A stretch of 64,000 bases of DNA from Branchiostoma floridae (Eukaryota > Chordata > Leptocardii > Amphioxiformes > Branchiostomatidae): assembly GCF_000003815.2 (NCBI RefSeq), contig NC_049996.1, forward strand, positions 3,766,297 to 3,830,296, written 5' to 3'. The notes below the pieces were generated by a model, which ran no database searches, was not told where the DNA came from, and saw nothing but the letters and a program-made list of their open reading frames with translations. The first letter of the stretch is position 1. Each line of letters begins with the position of its first letter. The position numbers and the translations under genes are program-made. Of the stretch, positions 39,257 to 52,386 are shown piece by piece.

Positions 39257-40819
39257 CTGTAAAAACGACGAAAACATACCTATTAGCATGATTCTATCAT
39301 ATTCATAATATTAGCATTACCTTCACCTATTTTGGTATAAAACATAATGGGAAAACTGATAATAAAACATCATGGAAAGAAAAGGGATAAATAATTCTAC
39401 ATCAAGGCCAACCGAACTCTATTCAGCCGAGACGGGGGACGCTATAGGCTAACAACCAGCGCTAGCGTCGCTCACATGTTCTGAGAAATTTACACCTTAA
39501 TGAATCTTGTTGTCATGTTGAAAGTCGTTTTATAGTAGCCTCTGTGTTATAAATAGTAGATTTCTGTAAACATACGGAAAGTGATTTCCTGTTATATTCT
39601 TTACTAAAGAAGCGTCACATTTAACCCTTTAGGCAAATGCTATGGTACCGAAAATAATAATTAATGAATACTGCTTTGACAGCGCTTTTATCGACAGGCT
39701 CCATTTTGTTCCTTACTGTTTCTATTGTTGTCTCTAACCACTTGATTCGTCGGTTACTAATCGATAATCCCATGTACTATACTTGTCTTTACTTTGAAAT
39801 ACTCTCAAAAATGCAAGAAATGTCTTTCGTATCGATGATTTCTAAAGAAATCCAAGGGTCGCATGGCCCAGGACACACTAAGAAGTCTATCTCACCTGCG
39901 AAGCTCGTCTGACATATTCGGCACTCGCTAGCCCCAAAACTCTACAAAATAACCTCCAAACAAAATGGCGAACATGAATTACCATTATCATTGCTACAGT
40001 CAGAGTATGGTCTGGTAGAGACTATGTTTCTAGACGTATCCTTACATAAAATATAACTTACTATGGAGACTTATTGGAGGCTGCGCTCAAGCCAATAACG
40101 CGCACCATTAACTGACACCACAGTAAAACTAGCCCGATATTCGATCGTGAAATGTTTCGGAAAATCGGCGGTCAGCATTTTGGCAGTGTGTAATTTGGGA
40201 ACATATTGTGCGTGTGGCGCTATGTCCCGCTTCATTGGTCAATACGAGCAAAGCAATTGGTTTTATCGATTGGTTAGCGTGGTGAAAGTTTGTAGTCTCT
40301 GATTTGTGTTATTTACTGTTTCTTGGGAATTACTTGAGCACAGTTACGGGTGAACATGGTACTTAGTGTTGTAGGCCATTTTGATTTAATTATATGGATA
40401 ATATCATCTGAAAATCCGAAACTGATGCGAGCATGCAAATAGAAAATAAAAACGTGGCGGGAAGGTTTAACAAAAGACCAACTACACAGAGTACTGTACA
40501 TTAGGTAAATACTACATTCTTTCTTTTTGTTCTTTGACATCTGAACATATATATCGGTATCCCTTTACCGATATTTTTACCCTTTACATCATATATTTAC
40601 TAAATTTGCAGATTCTTTGAACGGTTTATTATATGGTCGAAAAAATGTTTTTTTTGGGGGGGGGGGGACGGACACAGAAAATAGTGTCGTTTGTTATGGA
40701 GTATAGTGCAATTTCATTCGTACATATTCTACGGGTATACTAAAAACATTATAAGTAAGTATAAACAATTGCAAGTATTTAGAAAAACCCTATAAGCGTA
40801 TAAAGATGTCTCAGTGACT

Positions 40820-40990
40820 CACTGTGCGAAAGGGTGTGATTTCTGGACGTTTCTATGTTTGTATACATTCGGATGGGGAACATTTCCGGATATATCCAGA
40901 CAATATCTGGACAAAATCTAATGCATCTTATCATGTCCAAAAATATGTCAATTCCGACTTTGTCCGGAAATCACACCCTTTCGCACAGTG
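40820..40990. mobile_element. 171 bp MITE with perfect 24 bp CACTGTGCG termini
   Basis: CACTGTGCGAAAGGGTGTGA and the following TTTC are mirrored perfectly at the right end (CCCTTTCGCACAGTG). ACT flanks both ends directly, a likely 3 bp target-site duplication. CACT-type ends with 3 bp duplications fit the CACTA/EnSpm superfamily, though this class is inferred. Perfect ends suggest recent insertion. Confidence 0.85.
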
Positions 40991-41993
40991 ACTGTTTTTA
41001 GCACAATGGCAAAATAACTAAGAAAGTTGTCAAAGATGGTACCGCGTTTTAGGATGTGCCTCAAGCACGTTAAGGAGGAAGGGCCAGCACCCCCTCCCTG
41101 TACAAATACATGTATACCCTGCTACTGAAACAGTTTTAACTACTTCCTACCCTACGTGCCACAAGGCAAAACAAGGTGGACAACAACAACAACAACTTTG
41201 TCAAATAGCTCTGTCGTACGGGACACCACTCTATTGGACTAGAGCGCCGTGAGACCCTCGTCAGGACAGTTTAGATGGTTTGTCTTACCAAAGACACAAA
41301 ATCGATATCACACCATCTGTTTTTAACGAAGATGTCTCGCCTGATGATACACAATCCTTCTGACAACTCTCAAAGGACAGTAAAGACGTCATGTGGGCTG
41401 ACTCAGAAATTGACAATCGTTATCCCAAAGCCATTTTTCTGTAATCAGTTTTTCGAAGAATCAAGACTCCCTGCGATCTTATAGACCTTGGTTTGTACTA
41501 AATTTAGAAGTTTTGTCCTTGTTTGAAAATCGTACCAGGAATAGTATGCGCTTTAAATATTCATATTGACGATGGTTCGTAGTAGGGGTAGTTCCGCAAA
41601 CTTTGCTTTGGTACGAAACATTTTTTTCTTCTCCGTAGATATTTTGGCACCACGGCTGCTGTCTTTTCAGTAAGTGTTGAACTTTTGCTAACAGTGCAAA
41701 ATAGAATTGTCCTAGATCCTTTGATGACAACATACCTTCAAGAATACATAGGATAAGTGAACGTTTCTGTTCACACTCTTATTCTTGACTAGGCAGCATT
41801 TGATAAATGTCAATCCTTATCATGCATTCTGCCGCTTTAAAGAATCAGTGACTTAAAAGAAATCAATTTCATTACAACAAACATCAGTAGTCACTGAGGT
41901 GAGCACTTTTCAGATATCCGAGCGTTCTTCAGAAGGCCTTTCTGACCGTTTTATGACGGTCTTATGATACCAGGCGAAAATATTAGAGTTGAC

Positions 41994-42430
41994 TAGAGGT
42001 GGGTACCAGTGCAGTGTATCGGTACAAAACCGGTTTTTCCCATTGAACCTGCCCAGAAAAACCGGACCTGTTAAAAAAACTGGTGGACCGGATGTTGGAC
42101 CGATTGGGAAATAAACTAATTGTACGATCAGTCATTCACACGTTTTCGGGGTTACCGGTCTAGGTAAATAACAACAGCGAAGCACAGTAGACACCATAGT
42201 CATCTTTACCAACTTTTACAGTCTTGAAAAGACTTTCAAGCGATGGTATTTCAGTTCCTATCTTTTATCTTTTAGCGACTTATTTATGGAAACATATATT
42301 TGTATTACTTTACTCTATATCGCAAACAGGTCATAATAAAACCGCATCAACACGCTCATAACATTCCAATTGAAAATTAACACCTGAAAATGGTGACGCC
42401 CCTTCCCATCATACTCCACACCCGTAGGAA
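41994..42430. mobile_element. MITE with TAGAGGTGGGTACC end, copy 2 (degraded)
   Basis: The start TAGAGGTGGGTACCAGTGC and interior CCGGATGTTGGACCGATTGG and CATAGTCATCTTTACC match the copies at 34312 and 55.0 kb. The right end is degraded and placed only approximately, near CACACCCGTA. Confidence 0.5.
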
Positions 42431-43509
42431 ACAAAATGGCGGCACCCAAGGACACGTGCTAAACCAATACAGATCTCGCTTATTTATCGCAAACCTGTAA
42501 TAATCTCGAGCCAAGCGAGAAAAGCTTGAGTCAAGCGATACTGTTTGAATCATCAGTGAATATTTTTGACAGCTACTTATCTATAAATGAGTATAGCCAT
42601 GGGCAAGAACTCCATAAATAACATTGCAATGACTCCATAGATTACTCATTCACGACACTGATTGACTTCCATATTTGATAAAGAAATCATCTGAATCACC
42701 AGAGGCACAGACACTCATCGCTTATCGTTAATGACATGTCGCCTTCGTAATTACATGGTGATCTGAATCTAGGTACACAAACAACTACTTCATTTTCTTT
42801 TAAAGGCGCTTAGGGTAAGATTTTTGGCGGAAGAACCAAGCATACTCTGACATTTAAGCACAGCTTTGTCGTTATATCACATTAGCACAATTAATGAATA
42901 TTTAATTATAAATGTTTAACTACGATGTGTTAGATTTTAAAGATATATGAAAAGAAGTTAAGTTTAGCAAGAAAATCTTAAAATCCAATTGTTTAAACCA
43001 AAAATAGTGATTTTTGGAAAGTTTGCATTTCAGAAACCCGTTGCCATGGCAACACGAAGAATTATAAACTTACTCTATTTGTTGTAAATTGTTGCCAACA
43101 ATATTTTAGGAAAATTCACCAAGTTTGGTTGTCCTAGCACAAGCCGTTCGGGTGCTATACGACGTCAAAGTTGGCGCAGGCACTTTTAGCCCCCCCTCCC
43201 CCCTAGTCTCGATAGGGTTAAAAGTTAGTCTCGAATAGTGTTATCTTACATGTCACGTGTCATCATAAATCATTACCATAACGCCGCACGACTTGACTAC
43301 CCTTTCCAAGGTGGATTTTTCGAGACGTGGTAGGCTAGCTTATGCTACAGTTACCTTTCCAAACTTTGCTTTCGACTGACAAAGACACCGGACGGTTGTC
43401 TGAAACGTCTGACCGTTTCCAAAATCATATCCAGTCGCTAGAGTAACTGCTTTTTGGCGCATCTTATTATCTGGATTTCTAATCTTCTTCGACGAATGGT
43501 AAAAGTGTT

Positions 43510-43640
43510 TATAAAAAATATATACACAGATTATGATAATCAGTTCTGTGTCTTATGTTGTCTTTTACAAGATCCATTTTGTTACCTGAAGCTACCCGTT
43601 CTCGTGTGCCTACGGGGCCATGTCGGGGTCACGCCCCAAA
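43510..43640. repeat. Degraded fragment of the CCGGCCGGG MITE family
   Basis: ATATATACACAGATTATGAT and the later GAAGCTACCCGTTCTCGTG with CTACGGGGCC resemble the interior and right arm of the MITE at 10217-10407. The palindromic core is lost. Confidence 0.45.
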
Positions 43641-44892
43641 GTGCATAAAATACCACGTGATATATCCGACAGTAACCTTTTTCCGATTGTGACCGAAGTA
43701 CGAATCACTTCTGTAAGCTGAGTCAGGTCTTTTGCAAAGCCACATCAGCCAAAGTGAGCTCATAATGTACTGTTTAATAGTCTTCCATCAAGTAAGATGG
43801 AATAAGCGGTTTGCACTGAAATGGTAATATAAAGTTATTTTGGTGAAAAGTCACCGACCGTTTGCTTGGCATATCACGAAATTTCCGCATAAAGTTGTAA
43901 GGCTTGCAATGAAGGCCAAAAGGTTACCGTACTAATGCTACAGTAATGGTTTCTTTTCTGTCGATCGCTACTACGAAAAGAGGTTGTATGTATATGTGCC
44001 AAAAGCATATCCGGAGTGCGTGCGGTTTGGTTGTTAGAAGTATAGCACATGACCAATAGTTGTAACAAATAAGACTACGTCTTTGTTTTTACTACCCCAA
44101 TTCTGCTAAGAAGGCGACAGCTGAGGAGTTCAAAATCTTATACAGAGTCTAAACGTATTTCATTGATATGATGTAGATAAAGACATTTTTGCTCCACTGG
44201 GCTAAGTACAGGTCACATGGTAATAATCATATACATGTAACAATGGAACAATAGTATGATTTATATGTGCATATATACGTTTAGGCTACTCTAGCGCATA
44301 AATGTAGCTAGCTGTAACGTTATGTTTCGTTAGAGTTGGTTTATCAAGAGCTGTAAGGAATTAATAGACGAGTTAAATTTGTTAGGTTTGTGTTAGTTAT
44401 TGGCTTTCACATCATATATTTATATCATTCTTTTCTTTATTAAGTCATGATTCATACAAATACACCCAGCTTCCTAAATTTCAGAAATTGCTGTGAATCA
44501 ACAAATTGACTTAATGGTCGAGTGTCTAGCAAACATGTCAAACTCTTAAGTGGTGTGACTACATGTATTCGCACACATTTACATGCATACATGTAGGTTT
44601 TATACAATCTTCGCGGTATTGTAAATGCCATTACGATATACACGTAGCTTGGGCTAGAGTGTCGGAACTTGTGGGCAGTAGTCTTAGAAAGCTTCCATCA
44701 CTTCGTAGTGTCAGGAAGTTACAAATAAATTGTGGAGTAGGGTCGAGCTTGCACTGCAAGAGTTCATTTGCGTAGGAGGTTAGAAGTACATGCAGGCCCT
44801 AAAAGCTTTTGCTTGTTGTGTTTTCTATGTCAAATATTTTTGTGACCTTAATACATAAGGTTTCCTTTAACGTGTGTATGTGACAAACATTC

Positions 44893-44970
44893 CGCTTGTG
44901 ACCGCATTGTGAGCAGCGACACCTAGCTGCAGTCCGGAATATAACAAGTCAGTACTGCCAGTAGGAATTT
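44893..44970 (+). repeat. Dispersed element with AGCAGCGACACCTAGCTGC, copy
   Basis: GTGACCGCATTGTGAGCAGC followed by GACACCTAGCTGCAGT and CAAGTCAGTACTGCCAGTAGG matches 46088-46185 and the reverse of 15762-15858. The terminal part is missing or degraded. Confidence 0.6.
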
Positions 44971-46087
44971 GACAAGTTGTAGATACCTCAATTCATTGTG
45001 AGAATTCGCAGAAAATCGCGTTATTCATTGTAAGGCCACAGCAATGTAAAGCTTACGGATGATATCAGCTCACTCATTAATTAATTTTTGCCTGATTTCA
45101 GAAAAAAAAAAGAATTTTTTCCGTCTTCGGGGATGGTCAGATAAACCGAAATAGGCAAACATGTTGTGTTGTAGCCTAATACTCATACTTGTAGAAAGGA
45201 CACTAGGGAGGTAGCCATGATTATAGTTGCAGAATTATAATTGTTGGATAGTTGTAAAAGTGCTAAGTTTTTTATTATTATTTTAGCACTCTGCAAAGGA
45301 TGTCATGCATAGAATTTACTTGCTGTGGCCTAAGGTATTGTAATGTAGTGCGTGTAAAATCGACAGTCAATAAAAAGAGGCGAGGTTCGGCAAGTTTTTA
45401 TAGAATCGGTCGGGCAACTGGAATTATTTTCTAAGGCCCAAGCCGCCCCAATACAGATACCATAATATCGAACGTAGATAAATCCTTTTTATATGAAATT
45501 AGTATACCCTGGTAGTATGTCAATCCCTGCATTAAGGAAATTGGAACAACATGGTTATGAAAAATGTCAGAGAAGACACAAAATCAATTTTACAGCTTTA
45601 TGACATTCTCATATTTTGCGGGATGGAGGGTGAGATATATGGAGTGGATTGAGGGCTGACCGTGTACTTTGCTACAATATAGCAGCCTTCCTGTAGATTT
45701 ATGAATCTGACATTGACTTTGTGCATGTTATTCTCTCTATAAAAGCCGAAGCAAGTCTCTGTTAATAATTTCACCAGGCATAAAGGTCAACGGATGAACA
45801 AATATATAAACGATAAATACTTGAACGCAGCCAAATTTTCGACTGAACAGCACCAGTCTTTGTCATCAAATGCACAGAATACCGGTCGGTCGAAAATTTG
45901 AGTCCAGTTAAAACAGTTAAAATAGTTCAAGAATGACAACACAGATGAACTTTTAAGTTGAAACAATATTTATGTACAGTAATAGCTGTACTTTCGGCAG
46001 GTATTCATCTTTGTAGATATGGAAATACTTTACTATTGTTTATTGCTACTAACACAAAAAACAAACAAACGTGTGTTTTGCAATGTT

Positions 46088-46185
46088 TGGGACCGCATCG
46101 TTAGCAGCGACACCTAGCTGCAGTGCAAAATAGAACTAATCAGTATTGTCATTATAAAGGTGACAGACAGTCACCGAAGCTTCGA
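46088..46185 (+). repeat. Dispersed element with AGCAGCGACACCTAGCTGC, fullest copy
   Basis: GGGACCGCATCGTTAGCAGC, GACACCTAGCTGCAGTGC, CAGTATTGTCATTATAAAGG and TGACAGACAGTCACCGAAGC occur in order. This is the reverse orientation of the 15762 copy and defines the element best. Confidence 0.65.
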
Positions 46186-48699
46186 CTGTGTCTGTGTATA
46201 TGCCTGAGTTATAAAGTAAGAACCTTGTGATATTTTAGCAAGCAAGCTTCCAAGCAATCATCTTTTCAGGTCAAGTGATGCCTCATGTTATACTGTAGGG
46301 ATTTTATAAGACTTTCGAAATTCTTTGCTATTATATTTTATATTTATATATATTATAACCGGCTGTTCTAATAGACTTTGTCAGAAAACATCTCCTCATA
46401 TTCTATGATTCACTGTATTTTAGCTGTCAGCGAGGGAATGTCAATAAAATGTAATTCCATTTCATGTCATCCTTGTTTTATTGCATACTTCTTAGGAATA
46501 AATCAGTTCAGTACCACGCACTAAAAATAAGTGGTGTTTTACGAGTTTCTTAGGAAGTAGTACATGGTATTACTCAGTGAATTTAGAGGTGTTTATTTGA
46601 TAAAAGCAGAGCCTTTAAACCGTATCTACATGTGTATTAAAGACACCCACCCTCCCCCCCCCCCACACCTCCTCCAGGGTTGACCCCAAAAGTTCGGCCT
46701 GAATTGGGGCAAATTACGTCTCTGTACTTAGTACGTTATTTAAACAGCATTTTACTCACTTATGATATGAATACAGTAGACAGGTACTTACTCGACTGTC
46801 ATGATGGTGGCATCATTTGCATTCCACACATCATTGCTCACAGCATATTCGTGGTTTACAGGCAAAATTTAAGTACTCTTTATATAATCTCTATTTTGTT
46901 AATACACATTCATTATTAATTATTGAGAGTTCCAAAATATTTTCGCATGTCCGACACGCTTGAGGTATGAGTCATTAAAGTTCAAACAGGGACACCAAGA
47001 TGGCGACGGATGTAGTGACGTCACGTGAAAATGGGCGGTCCTTCATGTCCCGAATTGTCCCTTTACAGTCACGAGTACCCCCCTCCCCCCTTTATAAATT
47101 GTCTTTGGCAGAGACAATATGGTCGGAGAGTACAGCAATAAATCACTGTCAACGGTCCATTTTTTTGCTACAAAACGAAATATTGTAACAATATTGTGGT
47201 AAAACATATCATTGAATACTATATCACCTCACACGATCTCCTGTTATAGATATCTAAAATGCTTTCGCTTATAAATTTTCATCATATGTCCATAGCCATC
47301 AGATTCTACTAGATAAACGTAATTAGTTCCGCGAATTTGCTCTTATCTAAAAGCCTTGGAGACTGGATGTGTCTGTCTATGTCTCATGTCTGATACCTTG
47401 GAGAATACTTGAATGATTTCGTGATGTCTCGTTTCAGACACTTTCGTGACACGCATAGACTAGATTCTGAGGACTTTGCCTGGCGTAACGTCCTTCGAGA
47501 TGAGCTTGTTACTCCGTAAAGGGATTCAGTGACCTCAGATTGGAGTATTGTATTTGTCTGTGTGTTCTTGTCTGTGCAGGTATAACTAAAAACATTGCAA
47601 AGATTCGTTGTTTTTTTTAATTTCTGCATATCTGTAATTATAGTTGTATTGATGGTGTAGGGTGATTTTTTGCACCGTAGCAGTATTTTTAGGGGCTGCA
47701 ATATCTATGGTTGGGCACCCCTATCTTGAAGATGTTGTACAGTCCATAACTTGCGTTTGCTGGCGTTATTGAAGCTTTCGCTGGTAGGTGCTAAAAACTT
47801 TTCTCAAAGCAGAGGTTAGGCTCTGGGTGGTCGCTTTTCTTACAAATGGAAGTCTCAAAGTAGCATAGAAATTTCTAAATTCCTTTTTTCAACCTCCTTG
47901 GAAATACTCAATCAGGTCAAGGAGGTTGAAAGAAGGTCCTTGATCAGGTATGATAGTTCCCTTTGTAGCCTACCGTAGATTTCACTCAATATAGTCCACT
48001 TGTATTGTTGTAACTAAAATTGTTGTAATATAACAAGTTATTATCTACAAATTGTCATACATTGTCTCGAATGCAATTGTTGCGCAATAAACCATAAGTA
48101 GCTAAACTAGATAGCTACATGGACATAAATAGAAACAAAACCAATGCTGCAAACGCCATATTTACTACTGAGAGGTTTGTGTGCTACGGACTCTTGTTCC
48201 CTTAGTAACTTACTATTACAGTCCATAGTTATGAATTCTCTATTATTCTATGTTGCCTACCTCAGCAGATGTAATTACATTCAAGTCATGTACACGGTGT
48301 CAGACCCCAATAAAGTTGCAATAAAATTGCACTTGAACCGAGAGATAACATAACGCTTGAAGTATGTCTATTTTTAAGCTACAAAGGAGGACCAAAATCC
48401 CCCCTTACGGGCAATGACATGCTTAGATGCATCTAACATTATATCCAATGTTTATTGCCAGATAAACACTTTTATGAGGTCACATAAGGACTAGTGAAGA
48501 GAATATGATTTAGCTACAGTAAATCAATTTTATGGAAGACATCATATACAGACTCCAAATCCAAATTCAATGTGAGAGAAAGAAAAAGAAAGAAAACAAA
48601 CACTATTGTCGCTTATACGACTACCAAACTGGTTCTGAATAATAAAATGCTTTGTACGCAAACAAGGGTTTTATTTAGTGAAATTTGAGATACCCGGTT

Positions 48700-48830
48700 C
48701 ACATTGTATTGCAGCATAGGTGTCGCTGCTAACAGATGCGATCCCAAACGCAAAATATTTACAAATAAACAGCGGCGCCTATGCTGCTCTGTGAAGAAGA
48801 ACTGTCCTGGTATTTTGTTATTCGTGTCCT
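48700..48830 (-). repeat. Dispersed element with GTGTCGCTGCTAAC, copy
   Basis: GCAGCATAGGTGTCGCTGC, TAACAGATGCGATCCCAAAC and a second, reversed GCGGCGCCTATGCTGC form an inverted pair about 50 bp apart. The first half matches the reverse of 46088-46145. Confidence 0.55.
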
Positions 48831-49019
48831 GACAAAATATTGAAACTGTTCACGAGGGATATTTTCCCTTTTACACCTATGCTAAAATACCAGTTTCACG
48901 TACTTTTACAACTGCTGTCAACGATGCTGCACTAGCTATAGTTGCTTCCGCAACTACACCCAATGCTACCTCGGACCTTTCATTTCTACAAGTACAATCG
49001 TGACTACCAAGTATTCCAG

Positions 49020-49254
49020 TAAAGTTTTACACAGAACACCAAACACATTAGTCCTCAAAGCCTACTACCAGGATTTCCAAAAGCCAAGACCACGGGGTAG
49101 ATCCCCGAAGCGCTGGATGGATCAAATTGCAAAGGATATTGGACGGAACATCAAGTTCGCGGAGACAAATGCAAAGGACCGTGCAATCTGGAGACTTCTA
49201 ATGGAGAGGAGCAAGGGGCCAGTCCCTGATGTAGGCATTTTGGTAGGCAGTTAG
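49020..49254 (+). pseudogene. LINE (non-LTR retrotransposon) C-terminal fragment
   Basis: The plus-strand frame contains PRGRSPKRWMDQIAKDIGR and, further on, NAKDRAIWRLLMER before a stop. The pattern R-GRP-KRW-D-I followed by A-DR-WR is typical of the extreme C-terminus of many LINE reverse-transcriptase polyproteins. No reverse transcriptase core lies upstream, so this is a 5'-truncated dead copy. The family assignment rests on this motif alone. Confidence 0.65.
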
Positions 49255-50159
49255 GCAATCGTGACTACCACGCTATTGTCACTTCCACAACTATGCCCAA
49301 TGATACCACAACACTACACAAGACTTCCACACGATAAGCACCCCCCCCCCCCTTTATGGTACTTTTTTGTTGAAAGTCAAAAATCAATGCGCGCTGATGA
49401 CATCCATAGCATTTACTCGCTATGGCCTAATGGTCTTATATGGATATTCACGGCTAAAAAATATACAAAAGCATATTACAACATGTACGTTTGCAGTCTT
49501 AAGCCGCTAACGCTTGCCATAGTCTTGTAAAGGTTTATCTAAAGTAGATCTTGCTGCACGTGACTTAAAGAGGCTGTACATGCCAAAGCAACAAGGTAAA
49601 GATACCATCTTTAATTTCGGCTTTCGCTCGAAGCTCCTAATGATAAAATTGACTTAGAAGTAGCCTGTTTATCAAAGTCTTTGTGACCTCGTCTATCAAA
49701 TGTAAACCCCGTACTCACGTGTTGTGGAGTGAGTAAATTAGCTAAGTTTTATCACTACAGGTTTGAACATTTTCATAGTGGTTATGTATGGCTTTTCTTT
49801 GTTATCACACTTCTGACATACACTATGAAGGTATTGCGTTTTCATGGCATACACTTAGAAGGTATTATCCCTACGTTAGTTATAGTCGTAGGAAAAAGTC
49901 ATTTTGGGTAACAGGTAGTTTCACCACAATGTTAGTTCGCCAACGTCATTTCGCCTAAAAGTAAGTTGTTTCGCAACAAGGCAAAGGTCGTTTCGCCACA
50001 TTAGCCTACCAGCATTGCAAATTGTAAATCTTTTTTAGGATGGAAATAAAATACTCCTGTGCATTCATTTGGCTGTTTTAAAACTACCAGTTTCAATATC
50101 TTTTTTATAGTAGTCTATCCAAAAAGGTGTGGTCTTTTTAAGCTGTAAGCATCTCACTA

Positions 50160-50300
50160 GCCGCGATTCGCCATGCCCCCGACGTTTTGCCCTTGGGAAA
50201 GGCACTTTACACAATCTTCTTCACTTCACCAAGGTGTAAAAATGGTTACCTGACTTCGGTCGGAGAGTTAAGGAAAAGTCTTTACCTTTTGTCAGTATTG
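50160..50300 (+). mobile_element. SINE tail, 5' truncated
   Basis: GCCCTTGGGAAAGGCACTTT, ACACAATCTTCTTCACTTC and ACCAAGGTGTAAAAATGG match the tail of the SINEs at 52387 and 61655. The tRNA-like head is missing or unrecognisable. Confidence 0.6.
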
Positions 50301-50369
50301 TGTATGTGTCTAGGAAGGTCGTGTAAAGTGGCTTTGCAAAGCACACAACGTGTGGTCATGAATCCAACG

Positions 50370-50445
50370 TCGAATGGTACGAGTGTTTAGGCTACTACGC
50401 ACAAGATCGAGAGGTCGCGGGTTCGATTCCTACACGTTTAACCCG
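50370..50445 (+). mobile_element. tRNA-like SINE head
   Basis: A B box GGGTTCGATTCC lies at 50419-50430 after GATCGAGAGGTCGC, which matches the head of the SINE at 52387. The A box is poor and there is no cloverleaf, so it is not called as a tRNA. Confidence 0.5.
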
Positions 50446-51063
50446 AGGAGTAAGATTTACAGTCAACCATGAGTGCCGTTTATCTTTGCCAACAGATTGC
50501 TAATTTATTGTGACGGGGCAATAATCCATTGCTAGGGGGTATCGACCTATTCCTGCCCGGGAGACCGCCCACTTCATTTCCAGTGAAAGCCTACATGACA
50601 AAGACGAATACACACGAGCTTTAGCGAATACTCAGCGGACAAACATGTTTTCCTAATCCTAACCTTGTTCTATAGCCTATCGGAATGCCATACTGTGGTA
50701 CATGCTGACACAATGATATTATACAAGCCCAAAAGAAATATCTTATTACTAAAAAAAATAGTTATTTTGATGTGTGTTAAATAATATTTCTTTATGGTAG
50801 TGGTTGGTAAGACGTAAAGAGGAAAGTCGAGAATGGTTTTGCCCTCCCCCCCCCTGCAACAAAACTCTTAAATGTCATAATGGAATTCATTTACAGAATG
50901 GGATGTATAAACTTGTTAAAACTAAGAAGAGTCTAAATGAAGAACATAAACCGTTCAGCTTAGGCAACAATAACTTAATACATAGTTCCGACTGTACATG
51001 AGCATTGAAAACTAAGGTCATTTTTTAAGGCTCCCTGCATACAGAAACAGAAATGTTTAGGCT

Positions 51064-51076
51064 TGACCTTTGACCT
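51064..51076 (-). promoter_or_regulatory. Perfect DR1 motif AGGTCAAAGGTCA
   Basis: Two AGGTCA half-sites on the minus strand are separated by one base, the canonical DR1 for RXR/PPAR/HNF4-type receptors. It lies upstream of, or in the first intron of, the channel gene. Only the motif is seen. Confidence 0.3.
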
Positions 51077-52239
51077 TATATTCACATGCGCACTTAAAAC
51101 CCTGGTCTGGCTTATACTGAATGTCGAATTTTGCATGTCTGTCTACTTCTCTATAGTTTTATTCATATCACGTTTTCAGCTTGACAGGTCTTATTCATCC
51201 TTATGAAAACCACTTAGGAAAATATAGTAGGTTTGGGAACTACTTCTTATTAGAATTGTAGCTTAATTTAAGGCCATAAATTTTGATATGATCATAACGC
51301 AACGATTCTACAGGGATAGGCGCACCGTGTATTGTAAAGATAACTACCATTCGTCACTTAAACGAAGGTAGGTTCCAAAGGTCTCAGTTTATTTTTCTTG
51401 ATTTGGTTTCTTTGTGATATTAGGAGTGTCGTCAGCGAGTAAAGAGATTTCTTTGACACTTTTCCCCTGCGGTCACACTGAAATGCGACACAGGGGCAAA
51501 ATACGTGTCTTTACCAACAAAGTGACTCTGCCTCAGTTGCTACGTCCTTAGCTTAGACCGTGTGGCACAAGGGTTATAGAAACGGAGATTTGCGCCGCCC
51601 TTTGTACCATAGAGGCTTTTATAGACGTAAAATATTGCACTACTGGTTATGGACTTTTCTGAAGTCAACCCGTTGTTGCAACGTTAAAAGGTAAAGATAA
51701 AACATAACAGAAAATCGATGACTTGTTCGATAACAAGGTAGAACTGTAGTCTTGAGTAACTGCTGCCTTGCCCATAAGCTGGCAATATGACTGGTACTGT
51801 TGAGTTGCAGATGTATCCGCTTTTATCTGTATTTCGATGCTTGCCATTTAGTACTTTTGTTCTTCCTTAGTGAGCACTTACTTGTTACATTTTACGATGG
51901 GAGGGGAGCTAAGTTTTTTAGTGCCAACGTTCATTGTAAAGAGATACTACGTTACATTATGGTTACCATGAACTTGATTCCTATCTTCTGCAGGACTCTG
52001 TTAGCCACTTCTTTCTTCAGACAGAACTAGTGTAGTACTGAAGTCAGGGGACATGTTGTGAACTATAATAGCTCGTTATATGTATATGTCTATTTAGCGT
52101 AATCATTTTTGTTAAAGTTTGTTACCATGGTTACTTGCATACTTGATTGTATCATTGATTGTATCATTGTGAATGAAGAATAAAATGTAAAAAAAAAGTA
52201 AAAAAAAAATAATAAGGTTGAACTGTAGAGAGAGGGATG

Positions 52240-52310
52240 TCCCTGTGTCTCAATTGGTATCAAATAGTTGGTAACCCAGGTTCAAGTCTAGTGTTCAGGA
52301 CATCAGGGTT
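52240..52310 (+). mobile_element. tRNA-like SINE head fragment
   Basis: TGTCTCAATTGGTATC (A-box-like) and CCCAGGTTCAAGTC (B box at 52278-52288) are spaced as in tRNA. The sequence sits just after an A-rich run (52189-52214) and just before the next SINE. Confidence 0.45.
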
Positions 52311-52386
52311 CGGGCTGCACTTTCTTTTGGATGAGACGTAAAATGGGGGTCCCATGTTTTTGGATGTACCTTAATCAAGCACGCGT

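Larger units (their letters stand above)
39257..48900. other. Upstream region or intron 1 of the channel gene; no exon seen
   Basis: I searched the minus strand for the expected first exon (about 25 codons around APQNTFLDTIATRFDGT) and saw no candidate. Repeats found here are listed separately (MITEs at 40820 and 41994; dispersed element copies at 44895, 46088 and 48700). Also present are poly-G tracts at about 40657-40668, a poly-C tract near 46655 and a CAA microsatellite at 41184-41201. Open frames are short and unrelated to known families. Confidence 0.5.
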
